A stretch of 14,815 bases of DNA from an uncultured Rhodospirillales bacterium (lineage in GTDB: Bacteria; Pseudomonadota; Alphaproteobacteria; ATCC43930; CGMCC-115725). The notes beneath the pieces are model-generated. The model was not told the DNA's origin. It saw only the letters and a list, made by a program, of their open reading frames with translations, and did not search any database. A program made the position numbers and the translations under genes. Positions within the stretch are counted from its first letter, which is position 1, and every line of letters starts with the position of its first letter. The stretch is from NCBI GenBank assembly GCA_903897565.1, contig CAIUCF010000042.1, positions 1 to 14,815 of the forward strand. The letters are read 5' to 3'. Below are positions 13,868 to 14,815 of this stretch, piece after piece.

Positions 13868-14815
13868 GTGACGGCGACCGCCGCGGTGAATGTGGCCGAG
13901 CCGCTCGCCTGCGCCCATTGCGGCCAGCCGGTGCAGGCTGGCGTGCAATTCTGCTGCGCCGGCTGTGCTGCCGCCTATGACGCGATCCAGGGCCTCGGGC
14001 TCGGTCGCTACTACGAGCGCCGGGTCATCGACCCATCTGCCCGCCCGATCCGGCCGGAACTCGGTGATGGCCGCGGCTATGAGCGCTTCGTCGTCACCGA
14101 CAAGGCGGGCATTCACGAGCTCAACCTGATGGTCGACGGGCTGCAATGCGGCGCCTGCGTCTGGTTGATCGAGTCGGTGCTGGCGCGGCTGCCCGCGGTG
14201 GTGGAGGGCCGGGTCAACATGACCTCGCGGCGGCTGAAGCTGCGCTGGCGCGGCGCTGCCTCGGATGCCGCCGGGATCATTCATCAGATCGAGTGCCTCG
14301 GCTACGGCGTGGTGCCCTATGATCCGTCCTGCCTGAAGGCCGCAGACGACCGCACCGGCCGCATCCTCATTCGCTCACTCGCGGTTGCCGGCTTCGCCGC
14401 CGGCAACGTGATGATGATCTCGATCGCGATCTGGTCCGGCATGGGCGCGGCGACCCGCGATCTGCTGCATTGGATCTCGGCGCTGGTGGCGCTGCCGGCG
14501 ATCGCCTATGCCGGGCGGCCGTTCTTCCGCTCCGCCCTGGCGGCGCTCAGCCGCGGCCGCACCAATATGGATGTGCCGATCTCGATCGGCGTCATCCTGG
14601 TGACGAGCATGAGCCTGTTCGAGACCCTGACCGAGGGTGCCGACACCTATTTCGAAGCGTCGACGGCGCTGCTGTTCTTCCTCCTGATCGGCCGTGTGCT
14701 CGACCATCAGGCGCGCGGTCGCGTCCGCCAGCCCGCCGAGCAACTGTTGGTGCTGCGGGCGACGGAGATCACGGTGCTCGACGAGTCGGGCGCCGCGCGG
14801 CGCTGCGCCCAGGAC
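13868..14815 (+). CDS. ccoI: Copper-transporting P1B ATPase CcoI (FixI), 5' part
   Basis: The first 316 codons of a P-type ATPase that exports copper for cbb3 assembly; the gene runs off the window. The N-terminal metal-binding segment has CAHCG (15-19) and FCCAGC (28-33), typical of FixI. A heavy-metal-associated domain follows with GLQCGACVWLIE (91-102). Membrane helices are visible at about 168-190, 200-216, 236-250 and 264-277. The NMDVPISIG segment (233-241) is diagnostic of this ATPase class. The phosphorylation DKTG and ATP-binding domains must lie beyond 14815. The start chosen is GTG 13868, 33 bases after the ccoH stop, with AGGA at 13857-13860. ATG at 13854 is out of frame. Confidence 0.95.
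   Translation, partial: MTATAAVNVAEPLACAHCGQPVQAGVQFCCAGCAAAYDAIQGLGLGRYYERRVIDPSARPIRPELGDGRGYERFVVTDKAGIHELNLMVDGLQCGACVWLIESVLARLPAVVEGRVNMTSRRLKLRWRGAASDAAGIIHQIECLGYGVVPYDPSCLKAADDRTGRILIRSLAVAGFAAGNVMMISIAIWSGMGAATRDLLHWISALVALPAIAYAGRPFFRSALAALSRGRTNMDVPISIGVILVTSMSLFETLTEGADTYFEASTALLFFLLIGRVLDHQARGRVRQPAEQLLVLRATEITVLDESGAARRCAQD

Noticed and set aside
11762..14284. An 840-codon open frame on the minus strand opposite ccoG, ccoH and ccoI
   Set aside because: It is antisense to three certain genes with conserved metal-binding motifs. Long antisense frames are common in GC-rich DNA, and its composition (His/Asp/Arg/Gly-rich, no domain) looks like reverse-strand noise.

Overview
The window is high-GC (roughly two thirds G+C in the genes) and looks like an alphaproteobacterial chromosome. 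The order ccoN-ccoO-ccoQ-ccoP followed by ccoG-ccoH-ccoI, the MucR-like N-terminus in one regulator, and the style of the EnvZ/OmpR-type pair all fit Alphaproteobacteria. Rhodospirillales/Acetobacteraceae is my best guess, but that is inference. No insertion sequence, tRNA, rRNA or CRISPR array was found.

Layout. (1) 1-51: the last 17 codons of an unidentified gene, closed by a strong terminator. (2) 52-377: an AT-rich intergenic region with a putative response-regulator box and a possible 23-codon leader ORF. (3) 378-1349 (+): a serine-rich protein built from six copies of a short helical motif. (4) 1340-3294 (-): an OmpR-type response regulator and an EnvZ-type histidine kinase. They are translationally coupled (GTGA overlap) and converge on the serine-rich gene with a 10-bp tail-to-tail overlap. 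(5) 3563-4426 (-): a composite nucleic-acid-binding protein with a MucR-like N-terminus, an AT-hook and a degenerate cold-shock domain, followed by a 14-bp stem hairpin. (6) 4729-8070 (-): class II lysyl-tRNA synthetase, a membrane-anchored alpha/beta hydrolase and a TauE/SafE-like membrane protein with Cys motifs. (7) 8245-14815 (+): a small two-helix membrane protein, the cbb3 oxidase operon ccoNOQP, and the assembly genes ccoG, ccoH and ccoI, the last cut by the window end.

How the genes fit together. The right half makes a high-affinity cbb3-type cytochrome c oxidase. CcoN is the catalytic heme-copper subunit, CcoO and CcoP carry three c-type hemes, and CcoQ is a small stabilising subunit. 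CcoG, CcoH and CcoI handle copper reduction/delivery and assembly. The divergent TauE/SafE-like protein, with HCxxMCG and LPCG motifs, may join this copper route. The left half looks like a self-contained regulatory module. The same 17-bp direct-repeat box (one mismatch) lies upstream of both the response regulator gene and the serine-rich repeat gene. This suggests that the two-component system controls itself and this unusual protein.

Most notable: the shared box linking the two-component system to the repeat protein; the response regulator's lack of any ATG/GTG/TTG start ahead of its intact receiver domain; the MucR-like/AT-hook/degenerate-CSD fusion; and the small membrane protein one base ahead of ccoN, a candidate accessory subunit.
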